Below are positions 29,631 through 38,643 of a stretch of 64,000 bases of DNA, piece after piece; the first letter of the stretch is position 1; each line of letters opens with the position of its first letter. The notes under the pieces are model-generated. The model was given only the letters and a program-made list of their open reading frames with translations, did no database searches and was not told where the DNA came from. The DNA comes from Halomonas sp. 1513 (GTDB lineage: Bacteria; Pseudomonadota; Gammaproteobacteria; Pseudomonadales; Halomonadaceae): the NCBI GenBank assembly GCA_001971685.1, contig CP019326.1:4030001-4094000 (forward strand), read 5' to 3'. Made by a program: the position numbers and the translations under genes.

Positions 29631-30146
29631 ATGAGACGAGTAACGCTTCATCGCCTGGCCGCCGCGCTGCTATCAGCCATGCTGCTGATCAGCCTGCCCG
29701 CGGCGGGCCAGAGCGGCGGCTACGCCACCCTCGGCGCCACCAGCGAGGGCGCGCCGGCGGTTAGCCTGGGACTGGACCGCACCTTTAGCCTCAGCCACTG
29801 GCATGCGCAGCTCGATCTACGCCTGGGCAGTGGCTTGTTGCTGCTACCCGGCGATGACGGCGACGACAACGCCGCCTGGACGCTGACCCCTGCGCTGCGC
29901 TGGACCTTCGCCGGCGAGCGCGGAGTATTCGCCGAGGCCGGTATCGGCGCGGCGCTGTTTCTCAACACCCGCCATGAGGGTCGTCACCTCTCCACCGCCT
30001 TTCAGTTCGAGGATCGCCTGGCGGTGGGGATGCCGCTCGGCAGCGGCGAACTCTCTGCCAGCCTGATCCACTACTCCAACGCCGGCATCAAGCGCCCCAA
30101 TGACGGCTTCGAGACACTATCCGTCGGCTACCGACATCCACTGTGA
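29631..30146 (+). CDS. pagL: Lipid A 3-O-deacylase PagL
   Basis: 171 residues with a signal peptide (cut near AAG/QSG), forming a small outer-membrane barrel. The PagL active site is intact: HYSNAG gives H147 and S149, and NDGFE gives E161, with the same 2- and 12-residue spacing as the known triad. It removes the 3-O acyl chain from lipid A. The protein ends in YRHPL rather than in an aromatic residue. The 3' end of the gene is repeated in tandem just downstream, and the last repeat ends in YRHLF, so the original C-terminus may have been displaced. Confidence 0.87.
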   Translation: MRRVTLHRLAAALLSAMLLISLPAAGQSGGYATLGATSEGAPAVSLGLDRTFSLSHWHAQLDLRLGSGLLLLPGDDGDDNAAWTLTPALRWTFAGERGVFAEAGIGAALFLNTRHEGRHLSTAFQFEDRLAVGMPLGSGELSASLIHYSNAGIKRPNDGFETLSVGYRHPL

Positions 30147-30312
30147 GGCTGACCCGAACGGCATCAAGCGCCCCCTCTCAAGTCGGCGGCTTCGAGACGC
30201 TATCCGTCGGCTACCGACATCCACTGTGAGGCTGAACCGAACGGCATCAAGCGCCCCCTCTCAAGTCGGCGGCTTCGAGATGCTATCCATCGGCTACCGC
30301 CACCTATTCTAG
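30105..30312 (+). repeat. Tandem 83-bp repeats of the pagL 3' end
   Basis: The unit starting ggcttcgag occurs at 30105, 30188 and 30271, exactly 83 bp apart; the third copy is partial and ends at TAG (30310-30312). Copies 1 and 2 differ mainly at the ggcatcaagcgcccc junction. Because 83 is not a multiple of 3, each copy shifts frame. Copy 3 encodes GGFEMLSIGYRHLF, which looks like the ancestral barrel C-terminus with a terminal Phe; copy 1 gives the present stop after YRHPL. Confidence 0.9.
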
Positions 30313-30339
30313 GACTTGCCGGGCGCTGGGCGCTCGAGG

Positions 30340-31215
30340 CTACGCCTGCGCGGGCAGAAATCCGCCCTCCTTGAGCACCTGGGCGTAACCCTCGCGGTAG
30401 CTGGGGTAGCGGAACACATAGCCGCTCTCGCGCAGCCGGCTGTTGTCGCAGCGCTTGCTGGCACGGCGGCGCAGCGGCGACTGGATGGTCTCGGTGGACT
30501 CGACCTTGAGCTTGCCGGCCAGCCACAGCATCACCTCATGCAGGGGCGCCGGCTCGCAGTCGCTGGCCAGGTAGAGGTCGTCGACCGGGGCCTGGTCGAG
30601 GGTGCGCTGGATGAGATGCGACAGGGCGCCGGCACAGTCGTCGCGATGGATGCGGTTGGAGTACATCGGCGGGGCGCCGGCGGCGATCCGTCCTTCGCTG
30701 ACCTGGCGAATCAGGCGATCACGCCCCGGCCCGTAGATGCCCGAGAAGCGCACCACGGTGCCGGGTAGCGGATGCTCGACGAGCGCTCGCTCGGCCTCGC
30801 GCATCAGGATCCCCGAAAAGCCGTGGGGCTCGGTGGGGCTGGTCTCATCCACCGCCTCGCCGTCCTGCTGGGCGTAGACGCTGGTCGAGGAGACGAAGAA
30901 CACCCGCTTGGGCGGCGTGTCACGGCCGGCAAACTCGCCGAGCACCGCGCGCAGGCCGTCGGGGTAGGCGGCCCGGTAGGCCTCCTCCTCGAAGCGGTCG
31001 GCACTGAGCACATAGACCACGATATCGGCATCCGGCAGTCCCGCCAGCGCGGTCGGGTCGCTGATGTCCAGCGCCAGCGGCTCGATTCCGCTATCCTTGA
31101 GCGCCGCCTGGGCCTTGCGACGTACGCCGATCACGCGTTGACCCGCCGCCAGGAGCTGACGCCCCAGGGTCATGCCGATATCGCCACAGCCAATAATCAG
31201 TGTCGTTGTCTTCAC
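30340..31215 (-). CDS. YeeZ-like NAD(P)-dependent sugar epimerase family protein
   Basis: 291 residues from a GTG with GAGGG upstream. An extended short-chain dehydrogenase fold: LIIGCGDIGMTLG at the N-terminus binds NAD(P), VFFVSSTSVYAQ follows, and YGPGRD with SNRIHRDDCAGAL is typical of the YeeZ group. The canonical YxxxK catalytic pair is not evident, as is common for this group. Substrate unknown. It is divergent from oxyR. Confidence 0.78.
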   Translation of the reverse strand: MKTTTLIIGCGDIGMTLGRQLLAAGQRVIGVRRKAQAALKDSGIEPLALDISDPTALAGLPDADIVVYVLSADRFEEEAYRAAYPDGLRAVLGEFAGRDTPPKRVFFVSSTSVYAQQDGEAVDETSPTEPHGFSGILMREAERALVEHPLPGTVVRFSGIYGPGRDRLIRQVSEGRIAAGAPPMYSNRIHRDDCAGALSHLIQRTLDQAPVDDLYLASDCEPAPLHEVMLWLAGKLKVESTETIQSPLRRRASKRCDNSRLRESGYVFRYPSYREGYAQVLKEGGFLPAQA

Positions 31216-31295
31216 CTTTCCCTCGCCCCTTGATAAAAAGTCCCTATTGGAAATTCGCTATCCATCTGCTCGAGAGGATGCCCGCTGGCACCAAC

Positions 31296-32216
31296 ATGAC
31301 TCTAACAGAACTGCGCTACATCGTAACCTTGGCTCAGGAGCGTCATTTCGGACGCGCCGCCGAGCGCTGCTTCGTCTCCCAGCCGACGCTCTCGGTAGCG
31401 GTCAAGAAGCTCGAAGAGGAGCTCGGCGTGGCGCTGTTCGAACGCTCCAAGTCCACCGTACAGGTCACCCCGCTGGGTGAACAGATCGTCGAACAGGCCC
31501 AGCGGGTACTCGAGCAGAGCAGCGTGATCAAGGAGCTCGCCAACGCCGGCAAGGACCAGTTGGCGAGCCCCTTGCGCATCGGTGCCATCTACACCATCGG
31601 CCCCTACCTGTTTCCGCACCTGGTGCCGGAGCTGGCGCATAGCGCCCCACAGATGCCGCTGTATATCGAGGAGGGCTTCACCGCTGCGCTGCGCCGCAAG
31701 CTGCGCAGCGGCGAGCTGGATGCCATCATCGTGGCGCTGCCGTTCACCGAATCCGACGTGCTGACCAAGTCGCTCTACGACGAGCATTTCGAGGTCTTGA
31801 TGCCGGCCAGCCACCCGTGGACGGCCAAGGCCAGCATCGACAAGGAGGACCTGCTCGAGGAGCGGCTGCTGCTGCTCGGCGAGGGCCACTGCTTCCGCGA
31901 CCAGATTCTCGAGACCTGCCCGGCCATCAGCCATCAGCTCAACAGCCCCAGCAACACCCTCACCGCCGAGGGCGGCTCGCTGGAGACCATTCGCCACATG
32001 GTCGCCTCCAAGCTGGGCATCACGGTGCTGCCGCAGTCGGCAATCGGCACCGGCCACTATGAGAGCGGCGTGCTGGCCAGCCGGCCGTTCACTCCCGAGG
32101 CGCCGTCGCGCACCGTGGCCATCGCCTGGCGCGCCAGTTTCCCGCGGCCCAAGGCCATCGATGCCCTGACCGACGCCATCACCCGCTGCCGCCGCCAGGC
32201 CATCGACGCCGCATGA
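31296..32216 (+). CDS. oxyR: Peroxide-sensing LysR regulator OxyR
   Basis: 306 residues from MTLTELRYIV, the conserved OxyR start; the frame is open further upstream. The N-terminal helix-turn-helix (FGRAAERCFVSQPTLSVAVKKLEE) is LysR type. The redox cysteines sit at exactly C199 and C208 (GHCFRDQILETC), matching E. coli OxyR. Peroxide would oxidise them to a disulfide and activate catalase and related genes. It overlaps recG by ATGA, the oxyR-recG pairing seen in Pseudomonas. Confidence 0.95.
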   Translation: MTLTELRYIVTLAQERHFGRAAERCFVSQPTLSVAVKKLEEELGVALFERSKSTVQVTPLGEQIVEQAQRVLEQSSVIKELANAGKDQLASPLRIGAIYTIGPYLFPHLVPELAHSAPQMPLYIEEGFTAALRRKLRSGELDAIIVALPFTESDVLTKSLYDEHFEVLMPASHPWTAKASIDKEDLLEERLLLLGEGHCFRDQILETCPAISHQLNSPSNTLTAEGGSLETIRHMVASKLGITVLPQSAIGTGHYESGVLASRPFTPEAPSRTVAIAWRASFPRPKAIDALTDAITRCRRQAIDAA

Positions 32217-34294
32217 CCCCCTTCGAGCAGCCGGTCACCGAGCTCAGCGGCATCGGCGAGGCGCAGGCGGCCAAGCTGGCCCGCCTGCGCATCGCCAGCC
32301 TGGCCGATCTGCTCTTCCACCTGCCGCTGCGCTACCAGGACCGCACCCGCATCACGCCCATCGGCACCCTGCGCGGCGGGGTCGAGGCGGTGGTCGACGG
32401 CGAGGTGGCGGCCAGCGACGTGGTGCGCGGCCGGCGCCGCAGCCTGCTGGTCAGGCTCAAGGATGGCTCGGGGATTCTCAGCCTGCGCTTCTTCCACTTC
32501 TCGCCGGCCCAGCAGCAGCAGTTTCAACCCGGCACGCGGGTGCGCTGCTTCGGCGAAGCCCGCGCCGGCGCCACCGGGCTGGAGATCTATCACCCCGAGT
32601 ACCGCCTGCTCAAGCACGGCGAGGTGCCGGTGGACGAGCATCTGACACCGATCTACCCGACCACCGAGGGCCTCAACCAGGCGCGCCTACGCGGCCTGCT
32701 CAAGCAGGTGCTGACACGTCTGGAGGAGGATCCCGAGGCGCTGCCCGACGGCATCCCCGCGGCGCTGCGCGAGCGCTTTCGCCTCGCCGGCCTGCACGAG
32801 TGCCTGCACTATCTGCATCAACCGCCGCCGGACGCCGACCTGGAGCGCCTGGCCAGCGGCCGGCACCCGGCACAGCGGCGCCTGGCGCTGGAGGAGCTGC
32901 TCGCCCACCAGCTCAGCCTGCGCCAGATCCGCCTGCGCATCCAGGCCGACGGCGCCCCGCGGCTGCCCTCGGGGCGCAGCCTGCAGGCGCGCTTCGTCAC
33001 CCAGCTGCCGTTTACCCTCACCGCCGCCCAGCGCCGCGTGCTCGACGAGATCGGCCACGATCTCGAGCGCCCCGCGCCGATGCTGCGCCTGGTGCAGGGC
33101 GACGTCGGCTCAGGCAAGACGGTGGTGGCGGCCATGGCCGCGCTGCAGGCCCTGGCGGGCGACTGCCAGACGGCGCTGATGGCGCCCACCGAGATCCTCG
33201 CCGAGCAGCACTACCGCAGCTTCCGCGCCTGGTTCGAACCGCTGGGTATCGAGGTGGCGTGGCTGGCCGGCAAGCTCAAGGGCAAGGCGCGGCTGGATAC
33301 TAAGGCGGCCATCGCCGATGGCCGGGCGCGCATGGTGGTCGGCACCCACGCCATCTTCCAGGACGATGTGCGCTTCCAGCGCCTGGGCCTGGCGATCATC
33401 GACGAACAGCACCGCTTCGGCGTACACCAGCGCCTGGCGCTGCGCGAGAAGGGCGAGGCCGGCGGCCTGACGCCGCATCAGCTAGTGATGACCGCCACGC
33501 CGATCCCGCGCACCCTGGCGATGAGCGCCTACGCCGACCTCGACGTCTCGGTGATCGACGAGCTGCCACCGGGCCGCACTCCGGTGCAGACCGTGGCGGT
33601 GCCCGACGAGCGCCGCCCCGAGGTGGTCGAACGCATTCGCCGCGCCTGCGCCGAAGCGCGCCAGGCCTACTGGGTCTGCACCCTGATCGAGGAGTCGGAG
33701 GCGCTGGAGTGCCAGGCCGCCGAGGCGACCCGCGACGAACTCACCGAGGCGCTGCCGGAGCTCGCCATCGGCCTGGTCCACGGACGCATGAAGGCCGCCG
33801 ACAAGGCCGCGGTGATGGACGCCTTCAAGGCCGGGGAGCTCGATCTGCTGGTGGCGACGACGGTGATCGAGGTCGGCGTCGACGTGCCCAACGCCAGCCT
33901 GATGATCATCGAGAACCCCGAGCGGCTGGGGCTATCCCAGCTCCACCAGCTGCGCGGCCGGGTCGGCCGCGGCGCCACCGACAGCTACTGCGTGCTGCTC
34001 TACCACCCGCCGCTGTCGGCCCACTCCCGCGAACGGCTGGGGGTGATGCGCGAGACCAGCGACGGCTTCCGCATTGCCGAGAAGGACCTCGAGCTGCGCG
34101 GCCCCGGCGAGGTGCTGGGCACCCGCCAGACCGGCCTGGCACAGATGAAGATCGCCGACCTGGAGCGCGATCGCGACCTGCTCGAAGAGGTCAGCCCGCT
34201 GGCCCGCGCGCTGCTCGAGCAGGCCCCCGAGGCCAGCCCGCCGCTGATCCGTCGCTGGCTGGGGGAAGAGGCCGGCCGCTACGGCCAGGTATGA
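32213..34294 (+). CDS. recG: ATP-dependent DNA helicase RecG
   Basis: 693 residues; E. coli RecG has 693. An N-terminal wedge/OB domain (GIGEAQAAKLARL, LPLRYQDRT) is followed by superfamily 2 motor motifs: QGDVGSGKTVVAAMA, MAPTEILAEQHY, the DEQH box (IIDEQHRFGVHQR), MTATPIPRT, and the C-terminal QLRGRVGRG and ELRGPGEVLGTRQ (TRG motif). It regresses stalled forks. Translationally coupled to oxyR. Confidence 0.96.
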   Translation: MTPFEQPVTELSGIGEAQAAKLARLRIASLADLLFHLPLRYQDRTRITPIGTLRGGVEAVVDGEVAASDVVRGRRRSLLVRLKDGSGILSLRFFHFSPAQQQQFQPGTRVRCFGEARAGATGLEIYHPEYRLLKHGEVPVDEHLTPIYPTTEGLNQARLRGLLKQVLTRLEEDPEALPDGIPAALRERFRLAGLHECLHYLHQPPPDADLERLASGRHPAQRRLALEELLAHQLSLRQIRLRIQADGAPRLPSGRSLQARFVTQLPFTLTAAQRRVLDEIGHDLERPAPMLRLVQGDVGSGKTVVAAMAALQALAGDCQTALMAPTEILAEQHYRSFRAWFEPLGIEVAWLAGKLKGKARLDTKAAIADGRARMVVGTHAIFQDDVRFQRLGLAIIDEQHRFGVHQRLALREKGEAGGLTPHQLVMTATPIPRTLAMSAYADLDVSVIDELPPGRTPVQTVAVPDERRPEVVERIRRACAEARQAYWVCTLIEESEALECQAAEATRDELTEALPELAIGLVHGRMKAADKAAVMDAFKAGELDLLVATTVIEVGVDVPNASLMIIENPERLGLSQLHQLRGRVGRGATDSYCVLLYHPPLSAHSRERLGVMRETSDGFRIAEKDLELRGPGEVLGTRQTGLAQMKIADLERDRDLLEEVSPLARALLEQAPEASPPLIRRWLGEEAGRYGQV

Positions 34295-34299
34295 GCCGT

Positions 34300-36510
34300 T
34301 CAAGGCGCGGCAGGCGCCGCCTCGGGCGAGGCGCCTGCGCCGGCCACGACCAGTCGATTGGCGGCCTCGGAAAGGGGCACCAGCTGTTGGGCGATCAGCC
34401 GCAGCTGGCTCTGAATCGGCCGATAGGGCACGACCGCGTCGCTAGCCGCGGGCACCTCGAGCCGCATCAGCAGCGCATTCACCTCGGACTCCAGCGGCCG
34501 CAGCGGGCGCCGCGCTGCCAGCGCCTCGGCGATCTCGCCGAGCAGGCCGCCGATTTCGCGGGCCAGCGGCACCAGGGTGGCATCGTCCTCGTCGTCGGCC
34601 AGGCGGTGGCGATGCGCGCCCAGCGCCGAAAGGTGGCTCAACAGGGTATGTGACAGCACCAGAAAGCGCAGCCCGTCGTCGGCCTCCGTCTTACGGTAGT
34701 GGCCCGGCTCGTGGAGCATGTTGGTCAGCACCGTCGACAGCGCGGCGTCGGCGTTGTGGGCATTGCGGCGGGCCAGCCGGTAGGCCAGATCGTCCTGCTT
34801 GCCGGCCTCGTACTGATGGATGATCTCGTCCAGATAGCCACGACTGTTGCTCAACACCCTGGCCGCCTCGCGGTTGAGGCGCCGACCCTGCCAGTCGGGC
34901 AGGATCAAGAACACCGCCAGCCCGGCGATCAGCGCGCCGAGCAGGGTATCGAACAGCCGCGGCCAGATCAGGTCGAAACCGTCGCCGACCTGATTGAAGC
35001 TGCACAACACCAGCAGGGTGATCGAGGCGGTGGCCAGCACGTAGTGCTTCTCGCGATTGGCAAAGAACGCCACCCCGGCGATCACCGCGATCAGGCTCTG
35101 CACCAGCGGCTGCGGAAACAGCGTGATCGACACCCAGCCGGCCACCAGCCCGAGCACGGTGCCGGTGATTCGTTGGGTCAGGAAGCGCCGCGTGGTGGCG
35201 AAGTTGGGCCGACACACGAACAGCGTGGTGAGCAGGATCCAGAAGCCCTGCTGTGGATCGAGCCACTGCAGCAGCGCATAGCCGGCGAGCAGCGCCAGCG
35301 GCAGGCGCAGGGCGTGGCGGAAGGTCGGCGAGCCCAGCGTCAGGTTGAGGCGAATGCGCTCCCAGGCATCTCTCAGGCTGCTCGGCGAGCGGTCGAACAG
35401 GCTATCGTCGCGGCGCGGCTCGTCGGCGTCCGGGTTATGGGCGCTGGCTAGCTGCTCTTCGAGAGTGGCGAGATTATCGGCCAGCGCCTCGAGCGGGAAC
35501 AGCAGCTCGCGCCAGGCGACACGCCGCTGGTCGCGCAGATTGTCGATCGAGGCGCGCAGATCCTCCAGCGCCTGTTCGCTCTGGCGATGATCGAACGGCC
35601 GGTTGAGCAGCAGCGCCTTGGCCAGGCGCCGGCAGGCCAGCCCCTGCTGGTCGAGCAGCCGCTGACAGCGGAACAGCACGTCGTGGTGGAAGAAGGCCTC
35701 GGTCAGGGCGGCGTAGGGATAGTGCGTGGAGCTGGCCCGTTCGTGGATGTCCTGGGCAATGAAGTAGATACGCAGGTAGCGGTTGAGCTTGCGGTCGCCG
35801 CGCTGGCCCTCGAGGCGCCGGAAGATCATCTCCTTGGCCTGGTTGAGCGCCTCGACCACCTTGCCATTCTGGCGCGCCAGGGCCAGGCGCCGCGCCTCGA
35901 TATCGACGTCGCGCAGCGGCTCGAACAGCGCCGACTTGAGCATCAGGTACTCGCCCAGCGCCCGGTAGACCCTTGCCATGCTCTGCTTGACCGGCTGACG
36001 CGAAAACAGCGCGCACCAGACCACCGAGATCACGCCATACCAGGCCGCCCCGGCCAGCAGCAGCAGCGGTTGCCGCCAGGGGCCGTCGTCGGGCACCCCG
36101 CCATGGTGCTCGATATTGATCATCGAGTAGATCGACAGGATCAGCGTCCCCGAGGCGATGGTGGCGTAGCGCTGGCCAATCGCGCCGAGCATGATCAGCA
36201 CGAAAGTCGCCAGGCCCAGGCCGGCAGCGAACAGCCACGGCCAGGGGTAGAGCCACTGCACGCTGAGCGAGGCCACGGCGAAGCAGACCAGGGTCACCAG
36301 CAGCGCCTGCAGACGACCCTGCCAGCTGTCGTCGGTCTCCGACAGCGCGCTGGCGATGATGCCCAGGAACAGCGGTATCACCAGCGCCACGTCGCCCACG
36401 GCCCAGCTCAGCAGCAGAGCCCCGCTGAAGGCCAGGAAGACCCGCAGGCTGTAGGCGAACTTGTCGAGCGTCCAGAGACGCCGCAGGGGGAGCGAGAGTG
36501 TCGTCGGCAT
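34300..36510 (-). CDS. YccS/FUSC-family inner-membrane protein
   Basis: 736 residues. Two blocks of membrane helices (about residues 22-165 and 395-525) are each followed by a soluble helical region, the two-repeat architecture of YccS. The segment FWILLTTLFVCRPNFATTRRFLTQRITGTVLG is the FUSC-domain signature. Related proteins include fusaric-acid and aromatic-acid efflux components, but YccS itself has no firm function and no membrane-fusion partner is encoded here. Convergent with recG, 5 bases apart. Confidence 0.85.
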   Translation of the reverse strand: MPTTLSLPLRRLWTLDKFAYSLRVFLAFSGALLLSWAVGDVALVIPLFLGIIASALSETDDSWQGRLQALLVTLVCFAVASLSVQWLYPWPWLFAAGLGLATFVLIMLGAIGQRYATIASGTLILSIYSMINIEHHGGVPDDGPWRQPLLLLAGAAWYGVISVVWCALFSRQPVKQSMARVYRALGEYLMLKSALFEPLRDVDIEARRLALARQNGKVVEALNQAKEMIFRRLEGQRGDRKLNRYLRIYFIAQDIHERASSTHYPYAALTEAFFHHDVLFRCQRLLDQQGLACRRLAKALLLNRPFDHRQSEQALEDLRASIDNLRDQRRVAWRELLFPLEALADNLATLEEQLASAHNPDADEPRRDDSLFDRSPSSLRDAWERIRLNLTLGSPTFRHALRLPLALLAGYALLQWLDPQQGFWILLTTLFVCRPNFATTRRFLTQRITGTVLGLVAGWVSITLFPQPLVQSLIAVIAGVAFFANREKHYVLATASITLLVLCSFNQVGDGFDLIWPRLFDTLLGALIAGLAVFLILPDWQGRRLNREAARVLSNSRGYLDEIIHQYEAGKQDDLAYRLARRNAHNADAALSTVLTNMLHEPGHYRKTEADDGLRFLVLSHTLLSHLSALGAHRHRLADDEDDATLVPLAREIGGLLGEIAEALAARRPLRPLESEVNALLMRLEVPAASDAVVPYRPIQSQLRLIAQQLVPLSEAANRLVVAGAGASPEAAPAAP
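34310..34338. terminator. Hairpin at the recG / YccS-like junction
   Basis: A perfect 9-bp stem (gcaggcgcc / ggcgcctgc) with an 11-base GC-rich loop sits inside the last codons of the YccS-like gene, just past the recG stop. It could end the recG transcript. Confidence 0.45.
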
Positions 36511-36564
36511 GCTGATGTTATACGTTAGTATAAGGCCGACTGGCTAGCGGCGACGTCGCCGCCT

Positions 36565-36921
36565 TCACAGATGGCGCAGCAGCTTCTGCAGACGGGTCAG
36601 GTCCTTGGAATCACCGACCAGGCGTACCTTGCCGCTCATCATGCCGTCGAGAAAGCCGCGCTGGGTCGGCTTGCGCAGTACCTTCACCGCACTATCGACG
36701 TCGGCGAAGCGCAGTTCCAGGTCGAGGTCCACCGGCAAGCCGGAGGCCACCTCGATGCCGTGGGACGACATCCGGTAGTGGCGGGCGATGGACAGATCTT
36801 CGGTGGCGATGCCCCAGTCGAGGCCGCGCATCTCGTCGAGCGCCTGGCGAAACGCCGGCTTGCGGCGCTGTGCCCGCTTGAGCATCAGGCCGAGCAGCCA
36901 CAGCATCAGTCGCAGCTTCAT
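36565..36921 (-). CDS. Small SCP2-like protein
   Basis: 118 residues from the ATG at 36921 (AGGACC upstream). An N-terminal hydrophobic helix with basic flanks (KLRLMLWLLGLMLKRAQRRK) is followed by a domain with SCP2 sterol-carrier-like features (LDLELRFADVDSAVKVLRKPTQRGFLDGMMSGKVRLVGDSKDLTRLQKLL). Such proteins may bind lipids or hydrophobic ligands; the function in bacteria is not established. Encoded between hup and the YccS-like gene, same strand as both. Confidence 0.65.
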   Translation of the reverse strand: MKLRLMLWLLGLMLKRAQRRKPAFRQALDEMRGLDWGIATEDLSIARHYRMSSHGIEVASGLPVDLDLELRFADVDSAVKVLRKPTQRGFLDGMMSGKVRLVGDSKDLTRLQKLLRHL

Positions 36922-37009
36922 GATAGGTCCTGGCGTGGAAGTAGGTCGCACAGATACGACGCCGACGGCCAAGGGGGTTCGGCACTGGGCGTCGCATCAT
37001 CGGGCAGCA

Positions 37010-37285
37010 TTACTTGGCGACGGCATCCTTGAGCGCCTTGCCGGGCTTGAACGCCACGGTCTTGCTGGCCGGGATGGTCAGCGGCTGGCCGGTCTGAGGG
37101 TTCTTGCCGGTGCGTGCGGCACGCTCGCGCACGGTGAATGAGCCGAAGCCGATCAGAGACACGTCCTGGCCCTTCGACACGCTGCCGGTGATCTCGTCGA
37201 GAATGACGTTGAGCACCTGGCTGGCTTTGTCCTTGGATAGATCGGCACGCTCGGCAATCGCCGAGGCGAGTTCTGGCTTGCGCAT
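37010..37285 (-). CDS. hupB: HU-family nucleoid protein
   Basis: 91 residues. It has the HU core: MRKPELASAIAERADLSKDKA, SLIGFGSFTVRERAARTGKNPQTGQ (the DNA-binding arm) and IPASKTVAFKPGKALKDAV. HU bends and compacts DNA. A strong AGGAGGG ribosome site precedes the ATG. The upstream spacer holds a 12-bp palindrome caaacatgtttg at 37371-37382, possibly an operator. Confidence 0.94.
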   Translation of the reverse strand: MRKPELASAIAERADLSKDKASQVLNVILDEITGSVSKGQDVSLIGFGSFTVRERAARTGKNPQTGQPLTIPASKTVAFKPGKALKDAVAK

Positions 37286-37395
37286 ATAGCCCTCCTAGTT
37301 TGGCATTGGCATGGCGGCTCGGCCGCCGTGTTATTGTTCGCTACGGGAAAACAACGTATCGGTTACGCGGCAAACATGTTTGGCTTGCAACGTCA

Positions 37396-38556
37396 CTAGA
37401 CTAGCAACGCCGGTGCCGCCCGCGCCAGTTCGACTTTCCGCCTGACGCAGGCGCCTGTCAACGCAAAACCGATCAAACGTCCGTCCTCGTCCTCGGCCAG
37501 GGCCGCCAGATCGGCGCCTTCGCCCTCGAGGCGCCAGCGGGCCAGCGGCCGGTGGGGGGGCAGTGCCACGCAGGGTAGCAGCGGGGTCTTGACCAGGATC
37601 GGCCAGGCGCCGTAGCTAACCTCCGTGGGGGTACCGGCCAGGGTCGCTGCCAGCGCCTTGGCGCTGGCCTGCAGCGGCTGCACGTACATCGCATTGACCC
37701 CCGCCACGCAGGCCACGTCGCCCAGCGCATAGATACCCGGCTGCGAGCTGCGCAGCTGGCGGTCGACGCGAATACCGGCGTCGCTGACCGCCAGCCCGGC
37801 CGCGGCGGCAAGCGCCGTGCGCGGCGCCAGGCCGGTGGCCACCAGCACCAGATCGGCCTCGAGGGCCTGGCCGTCATCGAGGTGCACCGCGACCTGACTG
37901 CCCTCCGCCGCCAGCGCCTCGAGCTGGCGCCCCAGATTCACGTCGATACCCGCATCGGCAAAGGCGTTGCCCAGCGCCCGCCCCAGCGGCTCGGGCAACA
38001 GCCGCGGTAGCGGCGTGGTCTCAGGAGCCACCAGGCTCACCCTATGGCCTCCGGCGGAGAGATCGTTGGCAAATTCGCAGCCCACCAGGCCGGCACCGAT
38101 GATCGTCACCCGTGCCGGGCGCCCCAGCGCCTCCAGGGCGGCGTAAAAGCCGCGGTAGTCATCGAGGTCGTTGATGGTGAAGACCCGCGTGGCAACCGCC
38201 TCGGGAATCGCAAAGGGCACCCGGGGAGCGGCGCCGGTGGCGATCACCAGCTCGCCGTAGGGCAGGATTTCCGCGCCTATCGACAGGCGGCGCGCAGCGG
38301 GGTCGATGGCGGTGACGCGGGTGTGGGGTCGCATCACCACGCCGAGCTGGTCGGCCACCTCCAGCGCCGAGCGGGCCGCCAGCCGTTCCGGCGGCAGGCG
38401 CTTGGCGAAGCCGGTGGAGAGCAGCGGCTTGGAATAGTCGTCGCCGCTGTCGGCAGTGATCAGGGTAATCGGCCGCCGGGCGTCGCGCTCGCGCAGCTGG
38501 CGGACCAGGCCCAGCGCGGCCATGCCGCTGCCGATGAGGGTCAAGGGGGCGTCCAT
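37396..38556 (-). CDS. Rubredoxin-NAD+ reductase-like FAD oxidoreductase
   Basis: 386 residues from the ATG at 38556 with AGGAG upstream. Two Rossmann motifs: TLIGSGMAALGLV (FAD, residues ~6-18) and VTIIGAGLVGCEFANDL (NADH). SKPLLSTGFAKR and GIYALGDVA match rubredoxin/ferredoxin reductases of the AlkT/RubB type. The N-terminus has GSG where GxGxxG would be usual. No rubredoxin gene is encoded beside it, unlike the Pseudomonas locus, so its electron acceptor is open. Divergent from ubiC. Confidence 0.83.
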   Translation of the reverse strand: MDAPLTLIGSGMAALGLVRQLRERDARRPITLITADSGDDYSKPLLSTGFAKRLPPERLAARSALEVADQLGVVMRPHTRVTAIDPAARRLSIGAEILPYGELVIATGAAPRVPFAIPEAVATRVFTINDLDDYRGFYAALEALGRPARVTIIGAGLVGCEFANDLSAGGHRVSLVAPETTPLPRLLPEPLGRALGNAFADAGIDVNLGRQLEALAAEGSQVAVHLDDGQALEADLVLVATGLAPRTALAAAAGLAVSDAGIRVDRQLRSSQPGIYALGDVACVAGVNAMYVQPLQASAKALAATLAGTPTEVSYGAWPILVKTPLLPCVALPPHRPLARWRLEGEGADLAALAEDEDGRLIGFALTGACVRRKVELARAAPALLV

Positions 38557-38643
38557 GAAACTCCTGGGAATCGGGATCAGGCAACCGGGATCATTGGTCG
38601 CCCATGGTACACTACGGCCCCGTTTTTGACCCGGAGCCCGCCG

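Noticed and set aside
30100..30312. A separate 70-residue gene after pagL
   Set aside because: It is made of frame-shifted copies of the pagL end; no ribosome site or independent family match.
31216..31295. A clear promoter for oxyR
   Set aside because: TTGATA is present, but no -10 at a normal distance; not listed.
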